In this document: positions 61,724 through 64,000 of the stretch, piece by piece | Layout of the letters: each line of letters opens with the position of its first letter | Position numbering within the stretch: position 1 is the first letter of the stretch | Assembly (NCBI RefSeq): GCF_002443255.2 | Contig: NW_019211455.1 | Location: forward strand, 51,295,471 to 51,359,470 | DNA: 64,000 bases | Source of the DNA: Varroa destructor | Taxonomy: Eukaryota > Arthropoda > Arachnida > Mesostigmata > Varroidae | Direction of reading: 5' to 3' | Translations under genes and position numbers: made by a program | The notes under the pieces: model-generated | Seen by the model: only the letters and a program-made list of their open reading frames with translations | Told to the model about the DNA's origin: nothing | The model's database searches: none

Positions 61724-64000
61724 GAGCATTATAATATTCTGACATTTCTAGTCTGTGTACCCCAAAAAAAATAACTACAGTCTTCTCTCAACGACAGTTT
61801 TCCACATGGCGCGTCGAAGCAGTATTTCTCGTTGGTAAGTGTGATTGAAGTCATAAAACTACCGACCCCTCCAAACGCAGTTTACATTGTTTATACGTAT
61901 GTGTAGTTAAACGTCCTCCTATTTCTACAATTACGAAAAAGGAACGTTTATAACATGATACTATTGTGCTTCGTGATATCAGTGGATTCAAGAAACCACG
62001 CAGAAATAAGGTGTTAGTGTTTTTATCATTATATGGTAAGCTACCGAGACTGAAAGTTATTCTGTAACTCTCGCGTAATGGTGTTCGATAAGCCTTGAAA
62101 AAAAGTATTAGAATTAAGATTAATATTATATAATATTAATTATTGAAAAAAGTTTCACTATTAATAAACTCTGGATAAATTAGGGCTGTGTGATTAGAAG
62201 GTCTTCTGCGATCACTGACGTCTACATGGCTCGTGTCGAGGGCCTGTTTAATCAAATAACGACGAGCCGTTTTTCAGAGCCAATCGTCGCAATCGATTTT
62301 AGTTGCCTTAGATCGGCGACTATAGATACTGTTACACACGCCGTAACAGAAACCAGCATCTGGAAGCCCAAAACAGGACTTCCCCTGTCGTTAGCTTTGC
62401 CTCAGCATCGTAATATGTGCTTTATGCGTTTACCGTTCATTCTGCTTCTTTCCCCGATTGCAGTAGGAGTGACGCGTGGCAGCCGTGAAACCTTTACAAC
62501 GAGATACCGGCTGGCATTTTATCAGTACATAAGGTTCCGTTCCCCAACACGTGTTCTGATAACATTTGATCATTTCTTCTATCTAGGTGCCATTTAGAAA
62601 TCGTGAATTTTCTGGCAGCCAATTGGTGTTAATTATTATAAAAACGGTTAAGAGTCAAAGTCTCGAAGGTTACAATATAGGACGACTTGTAAGAACCCGA
62701 CTTTTCATGCGAATGCTTGAAATCAAACTGTAACGATTCTACTAGAAGTTGCCATGTTTGCTTATTGCTTATAGAAAGAAAGCGGTATTCTGGCAAAAAC
62801 AAAATTAGTTTTAGGTAAAGCTCACTTAAGTTTTCGTGCTCTAGCCTGCTCTGTTCTCGAAAACTCGAAGCTTTGCGGCAGCACGATGAAGCTTTTTGTA
62901 GATTTTTGTCGTAAATCTGTTATCTAAAAACACACGTTCAAATTCACGTGTACGTGATTTTAGTTCCATGCACTTGTAATTATTTTAGCAATTTGGGATA
63001 AGAAAAAATCCCAACGAAAGGATGTATTCAACCGAATACAGAATTGATGCCAATTTCCTACTAAAAAGTAATCACTAATTGCTTCATAGTTATGCAAAAG
63101 TCGACAAGACATAAAATTCCTTCTTAGAACTATTGAAAACGGACCGGAGTTGCTTAAAGTAATTTCTGGCAAACTGAAACCATCCGCAATAACTTAGAAA
63201 AATCGGTGCCCAAAACGCTGTTGTAAAATATGTGAACCACAATTTCTTCAAAAAACACTTTTCCCTGAACTACTCACGTAACGCATGAAAAAAGCGTGTC
63301 ACGTCAGTAAATCCACTAAACCTGCCATAGCAATACCCAAGACAGCTCTCCACAAAGACTACCCCTGTTCAAGCCCTCCTTTGGCGACAAAGGTACAGTT
63401 AGTATGGCGTGCATTAATAGCACTCGAATAAATTAAAATGGCGCATAATTTAAAATGTATATTTTTAAGTTTATTAAGTTATCCTTATTATGATTGCAGA
63501 TAGAAAAAGCAATAGAATAATAAACAGTATCATTTCTGAATAATCACTGCTGTGTACAGTAATCATTACGGGGTTACTATATTCCCGTAGTGTGCTAATG
63601 ACTGTGGTAAATTCATTTGTTTGACTTGTTATTTCGTATTAGCTGACCGTCGCTGATGAACGGAACTATTTTGAAGAAGAATAAGTCGATTCGGCGACGG
63701 TATCCAAGGAAAACGTTGGATTTGCGAATGATTTGAGTATGCTTAAGCATTTAGTATTTGCGATGAAGATACGGCTTTTGCTAACTCCTCTCCTGGCAAC
63801 GGTACTGCTGTAACGATAGCTTCCTGTTGCACGGGCATGTAGGTCACGGGTTCACAGGTAGGAACGAGATTTGAACTTCAGTGCTGTTCCGTGCTTTAGC
63901 GAAGTTAAAAAAATCTCACAACCAATGAGTCCATGAATGGAATGGACGATAATTTTATTTTTTTACCTTACACCTAAGGACTTGCAGGGACGGTGATCGC
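59447..64000. other. Intergenic DNA, no supported gene
   Basis: Holds (TA)n microsatellites at about 60436-60470 and 61659-61722 (one interruption near 61696) and a 22-nt perfect AT palindrome at 62119-62140. An unidentified 135-codon open frame at 62190-62597 has a GTG rather than ATG beginning. I see no exon that matches a known family. Confidence 0.55.
61659..61722. repeat. Long interrupted (TA)n microsatellite
   Basis: About 31 TA units with a single G interruption near 61697; the longest dinucleotide run in the window. Confidence 0.9.

Noticed and set aside
62190..62597. 135-codon plus-strand open frame
   Set aside because: Starts at GTG, has no recognisable domain and no splice or promoter context; probably chance.

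Overview
This is a eukaryotic, probably arthropod, nuclear window. It is AT-rich, has many (TA)n microsatellites and short A/T tracts, and its genes are split by GT-AG introns. The recognisable genes are two single-copy metazoan genes (MCM10 and the Mediator subunit MED8) and a cluster of chymotrypsin-fold serine proteases. The protease cluster, several Tc1/mariner-superfamily remnants and the AT microsatellites would fit a mite or a related arthropod. That placement is inference, since nothing here fixes the species.

Layout. From 1 to about 22.9 kb there is mostly non-coding DNA. It holds decayed mobile elements: a mariner relic at 2345-2970, a possible LINE reverse-transcriptase scrap near 7530-7610, and a second DDE transposase relic at about 10600-11080. 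It also holds hairpins, a tRNA-like A/B-box pair near 16.06-16.13 kb, and one candidate two-exon gene on the minus strand (17583-18736) for a small coiled-coil protein that I cannot name.

From 22.9 to about 45 kb there is a tandem array, all on the plus strand, of four chymotrypsin-fold protease copies with the same exon phases. Two are intact-looking genes (22979-25338 and 40940-42308). Two are pseudogenes (ψB, clearest at 36029-36178, and ψD at 44014-44716). The first intact copy has lost residues of the oxyanion hole and GWG motif and the ancestral splice-donor position. The second keeps a complete catalytic triad and a non-trypsin S1 pocket. Between them lie a Tc1-like relic (33.1-33.35 kb) and microsatellites.

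From 47.6 to 54.7 kb a 17-exon MCM10 gene runs on the minus strand (812 aa predicted, every exon phase compatible). It is head-to-head with a 5-exon MED8 gene (56224-59092, plus strand, 266 aa). The 1.5 kb between them contains two E2F-like sites, which fits the S-phase role of MCM10. From 59.1 to 64 kb I see only microsatellites, palindromic AT-rich DNA and no supportable gene.

How the genes relate: the proteases are secreted zymogen-type enzymes, probably digestive or extracellular. MCM10 acts at replication origins and forks. MED8 belongs to the Mediator head. There is no evidence that these three groups act together; they are neighbours.
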